This document shows, one piece after another, positions 1 to 7,653 of a stretch of 61,275 bases of DNA. The notes under the pieces were generated by a model. The model was given only the letters and a program-made list of their open reading frames with translations, ran no database searches and was not told where the DNA came from. Positions within the stretch are counted from its first letter, which is position 1, and each line of letters begins with the position of its first letter. Both the position numbers and the translations under genes were made by a program. Source of the DNA: a bacterium (GTDB taxonomy: Bacteria; Verrucomicrobiota; Verrucomicrobiia; Limisphaerales; J093); NCBI GenBank assembly GCA_021780105.1, contig JAJXZJ010000016.1, positions 1-61,275 on the forward strand, written 5' to 3'.

Positions 1-380
1 TCCTTGCCCAAGCGGGGCAAGGCATCTTCGCCGCGCACCCGCTCCAGGCCCATCAGCGTGGCCACGGCCGGATCGTCCATCACCCAGCGCACATGGCAGA
101 AGCGTTTGCCTTCCACCAGCGCCCCCAGCAGAAAGCTGTGCAACACCTCGCGCACCGGCGCGGCGTTGGGACTGGTGCGTGTCACCGGGCAATGCTCGGC
201 GAGGCGTTCAATGATGCCAAGGTGTTTGAGAAAACCGCTCCACGCGGCCAGGCCGCCGTAAGGTGTCAGCGCTTCGTCCGTGCGCGTGATCGTAAATTTG
301 CCCGGCAGCGTATCCAAGGAAATCTCGTCCTTCCCTTCACCCGCCAGGTGAACCGAAACCAGCGATGCCAATGTGCTCAT
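1..380 (-). CDS. Transposase N-terminal part, IS1380-like (partial, runs off the window)
   Basis: An open frame starts at ATG 378-380 on the minus strand and runs off the left edge with no stop. The predicted protein (about 126 residues visible) has a short N-terminal region followed by a Gly-Gly-Leu-Ala segment, Trp-Ser-Gly-Phe-Leu and a Leu-Gly-Ile-Ile stretch. This is the usual start of IS1380/IS4-type DDE transposases. The catalytic DDE residues would lie outside the window, so integrity cannot be judged. The gene points away from the ISL3 relic at 449-1069, with only about 70 bp between them. Family assignment is by pattern only; another IS4-group family is possible. Confidence 0.6.
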   Translation of the reverse strand, partial: MSTLASLVSVHLAGEGKDEISLDTLPGKFTITRTDEALTPYGGLAAWSGFLKHLGIIERLAEHCPVTRTSPNAAPVREVLHSFLLGALVEGKRFCHVRWVMDDPAVATLMGLERVRGEDALPRLGK

Positions 381-448
381 GACCCCTGATTCGATTGACT
401 CACATCACGTTTGACCACGGCTCCAATGGCGGAGATTAGGGTGAACAG

Positions 449-1069
449 GTGGCCATCGACATGAGTGGGGCCTACACCCAAGGCGTCCGCGAGAACCTGG
501 GCAACGCGGCCATTGTGTATGACAAATTCCACGTGGTGGCGCTGGCCAACGGGGCGGTGGACGCGGTGCGCCGCGACGAAGCGCGGGCGGGGGGCGCGGA
601 GGCAAAAGCGCAGTTGAAGCAGAGCCTCTGGCTGTGGCGCAAGAACCCGGAGCACCTCACCGAGTCCGAACAGGCGCGGTTGGACCAGTTGGACCTCAAG
701 CACCTGGCCACCGGACAGGCGTATCAGGTTCGCTTGGAGCTGCAGTCCATCTACCGAAGTCGGACCGTGGAGAAAGCCCGGGAACGTTGGCGAGATTGGA
801 TCGGGTGGGTGCGTCGGAAGGTCGAGCGCTTGGGGGCGCTGCTGGCGCCGATGAAGCGACTGGCCGACACCGTGGAAGAACATCTGGAAGGCATACTGGC
901 CCATTGGCAGGCGGGACTCACGACCAGTTTCTGGGAAGGACTCAACAGTGTGTTCAGCGCCGTCAAGCGCAAAGCCCGCGGGTATCGCTCTTCAGTTTAT
1001 ATGATCACCATGCTCTATTTCGTGGCCGGTAAACTCGCGATACCATCCATCTTCACCCATTCAAAGTAG
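449..1069 (+). pseudogene. ISL3-family transposase, C-terminal remnant
   Basis: The 206-residue reading frame begins in the middle of the DDE domain with an Ile-Asp-Met-Ser segment, then a Tyr-Asp-Lys-Phe-His-Val segment and, near the end, Ser-Phe-Trp-Glu-Gly-Leu-Asn-Ser-Val-Phe-Ser. These are typical of the catalytic C-terminal half of ISL3 transposases. Full-length family members are about 400 residues, so roughly half is missing. A stop at 437-439 closes the frame upstream and the nominal start is GTG 449, so no promoter or true start remains. It is a relic, not an active transposase. Confidence 0.8.
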
Positions 1070-1609
1070 CGGGGAACCTGTTTCTTCCGCCAACAGGCCG
1101 TGCGTGAGATGCTGAGCGGCGTGTCTGGGGGCAGGAACGTTCCCTTTCGCTTTGGAGGAATCCTCAATGGGGTGAACACCCCATAGCGCCATGCGGCGTG
1201 CCAGTGTACTTTCTTACCCCGTAGAACAAAGTTCAATTCAGACATGTGAAGTCAGCCAACACACGAACCACCTGCGCCGCCAAAGCAAACTGCAATTGCG
1301 GTCAGGCCGTAGCGGCACAAAGTAGCTTGGAATGCTTCCGTCATCAACCGGGCCCAAGGCTGGCCGCAAGGACAGGACGGACAACCGTGGTTGGAGGCCG
1401 AAGCCTCAACGAGGGATCCGCCCAAGCCTGGCCGCCGGCTCCTACTATGGTAATTACAAAACCAAAACAGAGCGAGTTCCTGCGCAAAACCGGGAACAAC
1501 GCGTCGAAAAAGGTGCGGCTCAAGCTGGCGGCGCTATTGTGAGGCCGGCTTGTGTGGATTTCATTGGCCTGATGTTCCAGGTCCAGCAGCCCCATTGCAC
1601 CATGCGTCC
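1070..1609. other. Decayed non-coding stretch between ISL3 relic and TPP enzyme gene
   Basis: No convincing gene is visible. The stretch carries the first copy of the repeated element (1169-1188). Around 1335-1410 a short plus-strand stretch reads like the end of a DUF2934-type peptide (a Trp-Leu-Glu-Ala-Glu ending), but it is too short to call a gene. The tail (about 1448-1542) reads as a basic 31-residue peptide of doubtful reality. Confidence 0.4.
1169..1188 (+). promoter_or_regulatory. Repeated GGGT-n-ACACCCCATAGCG element, copy A
   Basis: The sequence here shares the core CACCCCATAGCG (with a G-rich left side) with copies at 3394-3415 and 4094-4115. Unlike those two, this copy lies about 420 bp ahead of the nearest gene (1610) and next to the ISL3 relic. 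It is the most divergent copy: its left half reads GGGGTGAA instead of GGTAGGGTT. The role is unknown; it could be a regulatory site or part of a dispersed repeat. Confidence 0.4.
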
Positions 1610-3253
1610 ATGCTTGCCGCTGAACTCATCGTGACATGCCTGGAGAACGAAGGCGTCGAATACATCTTCGGCGTGCCCGGCGAGGAGAACATGGATCTGC
1701 TCGACGCCTTGCTCGGCTCGTCCATCCGTTTCGTCATGACACGACATGAGCAAGGCGCGGCGTTCATGGCGGACGTTTACGGCCGGCTCACCGGCAAAGC
1801 GGGTGTGTGCCTCTCCACGCTGGGGCCGGGCGCGACGAACCTCCTCACCGGCGTGGCCGATGCGAACATGGACCACGTGCCGCTTGTGGCACTCACCGCC
1901 CAGGCCGATCGTGACCGGCTGCACAAGGAATCACATCAGCATCTGGACATCGTCACCATGTTCCGCCCGGTGACCAAGTGGAACACCAGCCTGCCCATTC
2001 CCGACATCATTCCCGAAGCCTTCCGCAAAGCCTTCAAACTGGCGCAATCCGAAAAACCCGGTGCCACACACATCGAGATCCCCGAAGATGTGGCCCACAT
2101 GGAAATTGACGGCCAGCCGCTGCTCGTGCAATGGCTTCATCCCGGCGGCGCCGCGCCGGAACAAATCGCGAAGGCCGCGCACATCATTTCAAAAGCCGCG
2201 CGCCCAATCGTGCTGGCGGGCAACGGCGTCATTCGCGGACGCGCTTCCGAAGCGCTGGTGCGGTTCGCCGAAAAGCTGAATCTTCCAGTCGCCACGACCT
2301 TTATGGCCAAAGGCGTCATTCCGGATTCGCATCCGCTCGCACTGGGTGCCATCGGCTTGCAGATGCGGGATTATGTGAACGATGCGTTTGCGGAGGCTGA
2401 TGTCGTCATCGCCGTCGGCTACGACGTGGTGGAATATGCACCGCGTTCGTGGAACCCGAAACGCGACAAAAGGATTGTGCATGTGGACAGGTCGCCCGCC
2501 GAAGTGGATGCCGCTTACATTGTCGAGGTCGGCGTCGTGGGCGACATCGCCTCATCGCTCGATGCACTGACGCAGGCGGTGACACCGCACGCCACGGCGC
2601 ACGGTTTGCATTTCCGCCAAAGGTTGCGCGACGAACTGGAAACGGGCCGGCAGGACAATTCTTTTCCGCTCAAGCCGCAACGAATCCTTGCCGACCTGCG
2701 TTCCGCGCTGGCCGCCGCCGACATCGTCATCTCGGATGTCGGCGCGCACAAACTGTGGCTCGCACGCTTGTTTCCGTGCCTGCAACCCAACACCTGCGTC
2801 ATCTCGAACGGTTTTGCCGCGATGGGAATGGCCGTGCCCGGTGCCGTGGCAGCCAAACTGGCGCACCCGAACCGCCGCGTGGTGGCGGTCACGGGTGACG
2901 GCGGCTTTCTGATGAACTCGCAGGAATTGGAAACCGCCGCGCGTCTGAAAGCGCCCTTCGTGGTGCTCGTGTTCAACGACCGCAGTTACGGTCTAATTCG
3001 CTGGAAGCAGATGCAGCAGTTAAAACGGCCGGCCTTCGTGGACTTCAACAACCCGGATTTCGTGAAATATGCGGAGAGCTTCGGCGCGAACGGTATGCGC
3101 ATCGAATCGGCGGACGACCTGGCGCCCGCGCTGCGCGCCGCTTTAAGTTCAAACCAGCTTACGATCATTGACTGCCCGGTGGACGCGGCGGAAAACTTGC
3201 GCCTGACTCAAACACTCGGTCCGCTCGCAATGCCCAGCCGGCTTCGCGCATGA
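1610..3253 (+). CDS. Acetolactate synthase-type thiamine pyrophosphate enzyme
   Basis: A 547-residue protein of the TPP-dependent decarboxylase superfamily, close in length to catabolic acetolactate synthases (AlsS/BudB type, about 550-570). It likely condenses two pyruvates to acetolactate in the cytosol. The N-terminal PYR domain has Phe-Gly-Val-Pro-Gly-Glu-Glu-Asn and the catalytic-glutamate segment Arg-His-Glu-Gln-Gly-Ala. The C-terminal PP domain has the cofactor motif Gly-Asp-Gly-Gly-Phe followed by Phe-Asn-Asp. ATG 1610 is chosen because family homology begins there; the open frame extends 20 codons upstream with no similarity. No regulatory small subunit (ilvN) is adjacent, which favours a stand-alone catabolic enzyme. 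Other TPP enzymes, such as glyoxylate carboligase, are possible. Confidence 0.8.
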   Translation: MLAAELIVTCLENEGVEYIFGVPGEENMDLLDALLGSSIRFVMTRHEQGAAFMADVYGRLTGKAGVCLSTLGPGATNLLTGVADANMDHVPLVALTAQADRDRLHKESHQHLDIVTMFRPVTKWNTSLPIPDIIPEAFRKAFKLAQSEKPGATHIEIPEDVAHMEIDGQPLLVQWLHPGGAAPEQIAKAAHIISKAARPIVLAGNGVIRGRASEALVRFAEKLNLPVATTFMAKGVIPDSHPLALGAIGLQMRDYVNDAFAEADVVIAVGYDVVEYAPRSWNPKRDKRIVHVDRSPAEVDAAYIVEVGVVGDIASSLDALTQAVTPHATAHGLHFRQRLRDELETGRQDNSFPLKPQRILADLRSALAAADIVISDVGAHKLWLARLFPCLQPNTCVISNGFAAMGMAVPGAVAAKLAHPNRRVVAVTGDGGFLMNSQELETAARLKAPFVVLVFNDRSYGLIRWKQMQQLKRPAFVDFNNPDFVKYAESFGANGMRIESADDLAPALRAALSSNQLTIIDCPVDAAENLRLTQTLGPLAMPSRLRA

Positions 3254-3393
3254 GAAGAAATTAAACCGCCAAACAGAATACCGGGCATGGTGTGGTGACG
3301 GCACTGCCGCATAGTCAACTCCCGGATCATCGCAAAATGACTGAAATCTCTTCGGTTTTGGCGGCTGTGGCAGAACGTTGACTTATTATTCCT

Positions 3394-3415
3394 GGTAGGG
3401 TTTCACCCCATAGCG
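3394..3415 (+). promoter_or_regulatory. Repeated GGTAGGGTT-n-CACCCCATAGCG element, copy B
   Basis: This 22-bp sequence is nearly identical to 4094-4115; only two bases in the middle differ. It ends about 83 bp before the ATG of the membrane protein gene at 3498. The GGGTTTCACCCC core is an imperfect inverted repeat. Similar placement ahead of two adjacent stress-type genes suggests an operator or an alternative-sigma promoter, which is inference. Confidence 0.5.
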
Positions 3416-3497
3416 AAAGTCCGTCCGACACCGTAGCATGGCCTCATGAGCAAACGCGGGAATGCCGCAACGCGAACGGCGTTTTGCTTCAACGGTG

Positions 3498-4181
3498 ATG
3501 AGCGAACATCAAAAATATACCGAGTTTCTGCGGCAGTGCATCCTCTACGACGAAAGCGCCAAGCACCAGGAACTGGCGGAAGAGATCAGTCAGCTTCAGC
3601 GCGACATGCGTTGTGTACAACGCGCGGCATGGCTGGTGGCCATCTTAACCGCGCTTGCTGTGGCTGGCTTTGTCTATCCGGCGATCCTGGTGGAGAACTT
3701 TCCCTATAGCGTGCCGCATTTCATCGTAAACCTTATTTTCGCGCTGGGGTCGGCATCGCTGATTTGTTTTCTGGTTTTTATGGGCCTCGGGGCGGTCTAT
3801 CGCATGAAGCTGGACCAGCGGCGGGAGGAATGTCGTCAGCGGGTCGCGAGGTTGTTGGAGTCCCGCTTGGGCAAGCCGGTCACCACACCGTTGCGGGACA
3901 ATCGAGGTGGCGTCGGAGATGGTAGAACCGTCCGAGTTGTCAGCGAAGTCAATCGTTCTCCAATAAAGATTGAATCAGCCGCACCGGGCGGAAACGCCGA
4001 TTCGCTGTCACAGTCGCGACGTCACGGGACTTCTTCAGTTTTCAAACCATCCACCGCTTCGGCAGTTATCGGTGAACGCCATAAACAACGCACGGTAGGG
4101 TTACACCCCATAGCGCCCGGCCAGCCCGGGCGTAGCGTATCACCTGCGATAAAACCGAAAATACAAAACGAAAGAACAAAC
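3498..4181 (+). CDS. Two-TM membrane protein whose frame runs on into the next gene
   Basis: From ATG 3498 the product has a charged helical N-terminus, a transmembrane segment at about residues 44-66, a short loop, a second at about 74-101, then a basic helical tail to about residue 130. Residues after about 135 look like non-coding sequence read as protein. No stop follows, so the frame continues through the upstream region of the next gene (including element copy C) into 4182-4736, giving one open frame 3462-4736. I read this as a separate gene that lost its stop, or whose end was replaced. A genuine fusion is less likely because an upstream-type element sits in the join. An alternative start is ATG 3462. 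Function unknown; probably cytoplasmic-membrane located. Confidence 0.55.
4094..4115 (+). promoter_or_regulatory. Repeated GGTAGGGTT-n-CACCCCATAGCG element, copy C
   Basis: This is the third copy, ending 66 bp before ATG 4182 of the YflT-domain gene. Copies B and C stand at similar distances (about 83 and 66 bp) from starts of stress-type genes on the same strand. This fits a shared promoter or operator; no experimental counterpart is known to me. Confidence 0.5.
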
Positions 4182-4736
4182 ATGATGACCAATAACAATG
4201 CCGTGGTGGCGATTTACACGTCCCACGCCAACGCGGAAAACGCCGTCAAGGAACTACAGCAATCGGGATTTGACATGAAGAAACTCTCGATTGTCGGGCG
4301 CGACTATCATACAGATGAACACGTCGTCGGCTACTACAATACCGGGGACCGCATGAAGCACTGGGGGAAACTGGGAGCCTTCTGGGGCGGGATTTGGGGA
4401 TTATTGTTCGGTTCCGCGTTCTTTTTGATTCCCGGCGTCGGACCGTTGCTCATCGCGGGGCCGCTCGTCGGTTGGCTCGTCGGGGCGCTGGAAGGCGCCG
4501 TGGTGGTGGGCGGCTTGAGCGCGCTGGGCGCCGGACTCTACGGCATGGGCATCCCCAAGGACAGCGTTCTGCGATACGAGACGGCCATCAAATCCGGCAA
4601 GTTTGTCGTGATCGCCCACGGTTCCGATGCGGAAACGGTTCATGCCCGGGAGATCATCAACCGCACCAACCCGGAGGCGCTGGAAGAACATCAGCCTTCA
4701 CGCACCAGCCCCGCACCGCAGCTCGTGGGAGCATAG
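4182..4736 (+). CDS. General stress protein, YflT (heat-induced stress protein) domain
   Basis: From ATG 4182 (or 4185) the 184-residue product begins with a beta-alpha unit in which a Tyr-Thr-Ser-His-Ala-Asn segment leads into a helix, as in YflT/GsiB-17M-type general stress proteins. The middle (about residues 60-125) is a glycine-rich hydrophobic region that could form one or two membrane hairpins. The C-terminus returns to a beta-alpha fold (Phe-Val-Val-Ile-Ala-His-Gly), then a Pro/Ser tail. The family is linked to stress in other bacteria, but its activity is unknown. It starts a same-strand run of stress genes and has element copy C just upstream. The frame is open upstream into the previous gene; the ATG is chosen because the domain starts there. 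Confidence 0.75.
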   Translation: MMTNNNAVVAIYTSHANAENAVKELQQSGFDMKKLSIVGRDYHTDEHVVGYYNTGDRMKHWGKLGAFWGGIWGLLFGSAFFLIPGVGPLLIAGPLVGWLVGALEGAVVVGGLSALGAGLYGMGIPKDSVLRYETAIKSGKFVVIAHGSDAETVHAREIINRTNPEALEEHQPSRTSPAPQLVGA

Positions 4737-4780
4737 TCTGAGCACAGAACGCAATCACCCAACAAAACAAAATCACCATT

Positions 4781-5227
4781 ATGAAAAACAAAACACTATT
4801 CCTCACCCTCCTTTCCATCACCGTTATCGCGGTAGGCTGCAATAAAGAGCAGTCCACCTCGCAGCAGATGGACAAGGTTCAAACTGAAACGAAGCAGGCC
4901 GCGCAGGATATGAAGGATTACACCTTCGCGCAGAAGGCCGAATTCGTTAAAACCATGCAGGGCCAGTTGGACGCGCTTAACAAGGATTTGGACCAGCTCT
5001 CGGCCAAAATCGACAACGCCAGCGACGCGGTCAAGGCCGAGGCTAAACCCAAACTCCAGGCATTGCGCGACCAGGCGGCCCAGTTAAACAAGCAGCTTGA
5101 GGAGACCAAGGATGCCACCGAGTCCACTTGGGACAGTGTCAAGGCCGGCTGCCAGAAGGCATACGACGCCACGAAGGACGGAATCAACTCAGCACGCCAG
5201 TGGGTAAGCGACAAAATCGCACCTTGA
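4781..5227 (+). CDS. Small lipoprotein with helical, coiled-coil-like repeats
   Basis: A 148-residue protein with a lipoprotein signal: a basic start, a hydrophobic core, and a lipobox ending Val-Ile-Ala-Val-Gly-Cys at residue 20. The mature part is almost all charged helix, rich in Lys, Gln, Asp and Ala, with repeated Gln-Leu-Asp/Asn patterns typical of periplasmic coiled coils. It lies 44 bp after the YflT gene and is likely co-transcribed. It probably sits in the envelope as a stress-related lipoprotein. No enzymatic motif is visible. Confidence 0.8.
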   Translation: MKNKTLFLTLLSITVIAVGCNKEQSTSQQMDKVQTETKQAAQDMKDYTFAQKAEFVKTMQGQLDALNKDLDQLSAKIDNASDAVKAEAKPKLQALRDQAAQLNKQLEETKDATESTWDSVKAGCQKAYDATKDGINSARQWVSDKIAP

Positions 5228-5268
5228 AGCTTTATAAAGCGAAACCTTGCACAATAGAACGGAATAAT

Positions 5269-5418
5269 ATGTTGTGGACACTCGCAGTAATACTGTTGGC
5301 CCTGTGGCTGCTCGGTATGGTGAGCAGTTACACGATGGGCGGGCTGATTCATATCCTGCTGGTCGTTGCCATTGTTATGGTGCTCGTCAGGCTGATTCAG
5401 GGCCGTCGGGTGTTGTGA
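5269..5418 (+). CDS. lmo0937-family tiny membrane protein (49 residues)
   Basis: The 49-residue product begins Met-Leu-Trp-Thr, followed by a first hydrophobic segment (about residues 5-20), a short loop with Thr-Met-Gly-Gly-Leu, and a second hydrophobic segment (about 26-43), ending in basic residues. This matches the lmo0937 family of two-helix membrane proteins, usually annotated next to stress genes. Function unknown. It sits 41 bp after the lipoprotein gene in the same run. Confidence 0.75.
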   Translation: MLWTLAVILLALWLLGMVSSYTMGGLIHILLVVAIVMVLVRLIQGRRVL

Positions 5419-5484
5419 TGTGGGCAGGAAACAAACAACGCGGGTCGCGTTGTGCATCGATCAACAACCTATTGAACAAGCGTT

Positions 5485-5691
5485 ATGAATATCATTGTTC
5501 CAGTCGCTTTGCTCGTGGGTGGTGTCGTCCTCATGAGCTTTGGGATCAACGCCACGAACTCCTTCAGTTCCGACGTTTCGCGGTTCTTTACAGGATCGCC
5601 GACCGACAAGGCGGTCTGGATGCTCATCGTGGGCGCCGTCGCCACCGTCATTGGCTTCGTGTGGACGTTGCGTTATTGGAAACAAGCCTAA
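5485..5691 (+). CDS. DUF3185-type small membrane protein
   Basis: The 68-residue product has a hydrophobic segment at the N-terminus (residues 3-20), a hydrophilic middle with Asp-Val-Ser-Arg-Phe-Phe-Thr-Gly-Ser-Pro-Thr-Asp, and a second hydrophobic segment (about 43-62) ending Tyr-Trp-Lys. This layout and the central motif match DUF3185 proteins. Function unknown, presumably in the inner membrane. It belongs to the stress-gene run on this strand. Confidence 0.75.
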   Translation: MNIIVPVALLVGGVVLMSFGINATNSFSSDVSRFFTGSPTDKAVWMLIVGAVATVIGFVWTLRYWKQA

Positions 5692-5735
5692 GCAAGGGCC
5701 AACGAGTCAAACCAAACCATTTCCCCGTCAACACT

Positions 5736-6170
5736 ATGATACCTAATCATGCGCGGTTTATCGAAGCGATCAAGGAGAAGAACAAGGTGAGCGTGCGTTT
5801 CTATTCCAAAGCGGACGGCGGCGTGCTGGATCGCATCTGCGCGCCAATGGATTATGGTCCAGGCGGCGGCTTCCCGGACGGACTGAATCGTTATTGGCTA
5901 TGGGACTACTCCAGCAACACAGGCACTCATACTCTGGGTCTCGTGCCGCAGCAGATTGTGGATTTGCAGGTTTTGGGCGAAGTATTTGATCCGGCACAAC
6001 TGGATGTCCGTCCCCCGCAGTGGTCTATACCCCGGGATTGGAGTTCGCCATCACACTTCACGGAGGCGCCAACCGGTGCCCCCGCGCCATTCACCGTCGC
6101 CGCCCGGACTGTTGGCGGGCCTGGCGCGACGGCCCACAACCTCACCCGCCAACAAGAAATGAAATCATGA
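5736..6170 (+). CDS. Conserved hypothetical protein upstream of Hsp20
   Basis: The 144-residue product has an N-terminal domain (about residues 1-90) with alternating beta strands: Lys-Val-Ser-Val-Arg-Phe-Tyr-Ser, then Tyr-Trp-Leu-Trp-Asp-Tyr, then His-Thr-Leu-Gly-Leu-Val-Pro. This recalls small SH3/WYL-like barrels, but I cannot name the family. The C-terminal 50 residues are Pro/Ala-rich and probably disordered. The stop overlaps the Hsp20 start (ATGA), so the two are very likely translationally coupled. ATG 5736 is the first start consistent with the folded part. Confidence 0.65.
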   Translation: MIPNHARFIEAIKEKNKVSVRFYSKADGGVLDRICAPMDYGPGGGFPDGLNRYWLWDYSSNTGTHTLGLVPQQIVDLQVLGEVFDPAQLDVRPPQWSIPRDWSSPSHFTEAPTGAPAPFTVAARTVGGPGATAHNLTRQQEMKS

Positions 6171-6622
6171 ATGCATTGACACGTTGGAATCAATTACGAC
6201 AACTGGAAGCCCTGCAACACGGTCTGGGCAGCTTGTTCAACCGGTCCCCAGCGCAGTGGCCCGAAGGCCAGGAGGAACAGATCGCGGTGCCCGAATGGGC
6301 CCCGTTGGTGGACATCAGCGAAGACGACAAGGAATACCTGATCAAGGCGGAATTGCCGGAAGTGAAAAGGGAGGATGTAAAGGTCACGGCCGAGGAAGGC
6401 ACGCTGACCATTACGGGCGAACGCAAATTCGAGAAGGAGGAGAAAGGCAAGAAGTATCACCGCGTCGAACGGTCCTACGGTAGTTTTGTCCGCAACTTCT
6501 CGCTCCCGGATGATGCCAGCCCCGCGAAGGTCAGTGCCGAGTTCAAAGACGGCGTGCTCACGGTGCATCTGGCCAAGACCGAGAAGCCCAAGCCGCAGCA
6601 AATCGAGGTCAAGGTTGCCTAA
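6167..6622 (+). CDS. Small heat-shock protein (Hsp20/alpha-crystallin)
   Basis: A 151-residue Hsp20 chaperone, normal length for the family. An N-terminal arm (residues 1-45) precedes an alpha-crystallin domain (about 45-140). The domain shows Val-Asp-Ile-Ser-Glu at its start, Lys-Ala-Glu-Leu-Pro, Gly-Thr-Leu-Thr-Ile-Thr-Gly-Glu-Arg, and the final Phe-Lys-Asp-Gly-Val-Leu-Thr-Val strand. It holds unfolding proteins in the cytosol in an ATP-independent way. The start overlaps the previous stop by 4 bp and the next gene begins 6 bp after its stop, so it is an operon core member. Confidence 0.95.
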   Translation: MNALTRWNQLRQLEALQHGLGSLFNRSPAQWPEGQEEQIAVPEWAPLVDISEDDKEYLIKAELPEVKREDVKVTAEEGTLTITGERKFEKEEKGKKYHRVERSYGSFVRNFSLPDDASPAKVSAEFKDGVLTVHLAKTEKPKPQQIEVKVA

Positions 6623-6628
6623 GCGGAA

Positions 6629-7051
6629 ATGAAAACCACGCTTCGCTATCTCAGTCTCAACGCCCAAGCCACCTGGCACCGTCAGGTGGAGGAACAGCTC
6701 AACCACCTGCACAACTTGACGGAGGTAACCTCTGCCGACGTGATTCTCGAACACCAACGGGAAGCCAAACCGGCCTTCCGCGTCCAAATCCGGCTGGAGG
6801 TTCCGGGGCCGCGCCCGCACGGCGAGGCCACCCGTCATACGCGCCGGGTCGAGTTGTTGGTTCACGGCCCGGCCCTGCGAGCCGAGGCCAGGGGCAACAC
6901 GCTCGAAGCGGCGCTGCTTAAGGCCACCCAGGATCTGGAGCACCAAGTTAAGGCCCGCCAACTCCGGCGCCTGGAACGGGGCAAAAGCCAACTGCAACTC
7001 AGCGCCATCTCGGGCCGGTGGACTCATGCTCCGGCCGGTCAAAGGGCGTAA
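6629..7051 (+). CDS. Ribosome hibernation factor-like protein (HPF/RaiA type)
   Basis: The 140-residue product has the beta-alpha-beta-beta-beta-alpha layout of the ribosome-associated S30AE fold: a helix after strand one (His-Arg-Gln-Val-Glu-Glu-Gln-Leu-Asn), strands with Ala-Asp-Val-Ile-Leu and Val-Gln-Ile-Arg-Leu-Glu-Val, and a final helix with basic residues. HPF/RaiA proteins bind the 30S subunit and silence ribosomes during stress. Placement 6 bp after hsp20 supports a stress role. Similarity is by fold pattern, so this is a moderately sure call. The C-terminal 30 residues are an unrecognised basic extension. Confidence 0.65.
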   Translation: MKTTLRYLSLNAQATWHRQVEEQLNHLHNLTEVTSADVILEHQREAKPAFRVQIRLEVPGPRPHGEATRHTRRVELLVHGPALRAEARGNTLEAALLKATQDLEHQVKARQLRRLERGKSQLQLSAISGRWTHAPAGQRA

Positions 7052-7130
7052 AGGACATTGTCTGTCCATGACATGCCCCAAAGAGTGTTCTTGAACTGAT
7101 CAACGAAGAACCCCAAAAAAACAAATCTCC

Positions 7131-7499
7131 ATGAAACACAGCAACCATCATGACTACGGCAGGAGCGTTGGGCCTCGATTGGAGGCAGTTCGCTTCGAAT
7201 TAATCCATCCCACAGCCACCACCATTTGCGTCGCGGGGACGTTCAACGACTGGCACGCCGAAGCCAACCCGATGCATCTCTTGGGCGACGGTCGCTGGCT
7301 GACAGAGATGGTCTTGCCGGCCGGCACCTACGAATACCGCCTGGTGGTGGACGGCCAATGGACCGCCGATCCGCTGGCCAAGGAATCCGTGCCCAACCCG
7401 TTCGGTGGGAGAAACTCGATACTCAAGGTGGCCAGCTCATCGGCAGCAGCCCATCTTGCCGACGCGGAACATTTACCCTTGAAAACCCAGACCAAATAG
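7131..7499 (+). CDS. Stand-alone glycogen-binding (CBM48/AMPK-beta-like) domain protein
   Basis: The 122-residue protein is essentially one CBM48 domain (about residues 15-98): Val-Cys-Val-Ala-Gly-Thr-Phe-Asn-Asp-Trp, then Trp-Leu-Thr-Glu, then Tyr-Glu-Tyr-Arg-Leu-Val-Val-Asp-Gly-Gln-Trp, and Asp-Pro and Asn-Pro-Phe-Gly near the end. These are the usual alpha-glucan-binding signatures, here without a catalytic domain. A paralogue of the same size class is at 51944-52231. The role may be glycogen or starch granule binding in stress; this is inference. It lies 79 bp after the HPF-like gene. Confidence 0.85.
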   Translation: MKHSNHHDYGRSVGPRLEAVRFELIHPTATTICVAGTFNDWHAEANPMHLLGDGRWLTEMVLPAGTYEYRLVVDGQWTADPLAKESVPNPFGGRNSILKVASSSAAAHLADAEHLPLKTQTK

Positions 7500-7513
7500 A
7501 AAAACACAACATT

Positions 7514-7653
7514 ATGGACAAACAAACAGCCCTGACATGGGCACACTCGCCGAAGACGCGCGCGCCCTGATGGCCGCCACTGCCGACGTGGCTGGAGACA
7601 AAGTCACGGAAGCCCGCAAGCGTCTCGCGGCCACACTATTGACTCTCGCATAA
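7514..7653 (+). pseudogene. DUF883 (ElaB/YqjD-like) gene, disrupted and truncated by IS630
   Basis: After ATG 7514 the frame stops at 7570, but a second frame from 7537 reads Thr-Leu-Ala-Glu-Asp-Ala-Arg-Ala-Leu-Met-Ala-Ala-Thr-Ala-Asp-Val-Ala-Gly. It continues with Lys-Val-Thr-Glu-Ala-Arg-Lys-Arg-Leu and ends where the IS630 terminus begins. This is the central helix of DUF883 proteins, ribosome- and membrane-associated stress proteins (E. coli ElaB/YqjD) that end in a transmembrane helix. That helix is missing. The gene therefore has both a frameshift and an IS truncation. It was probably the last member of the stress run. Confidence 0.65.
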
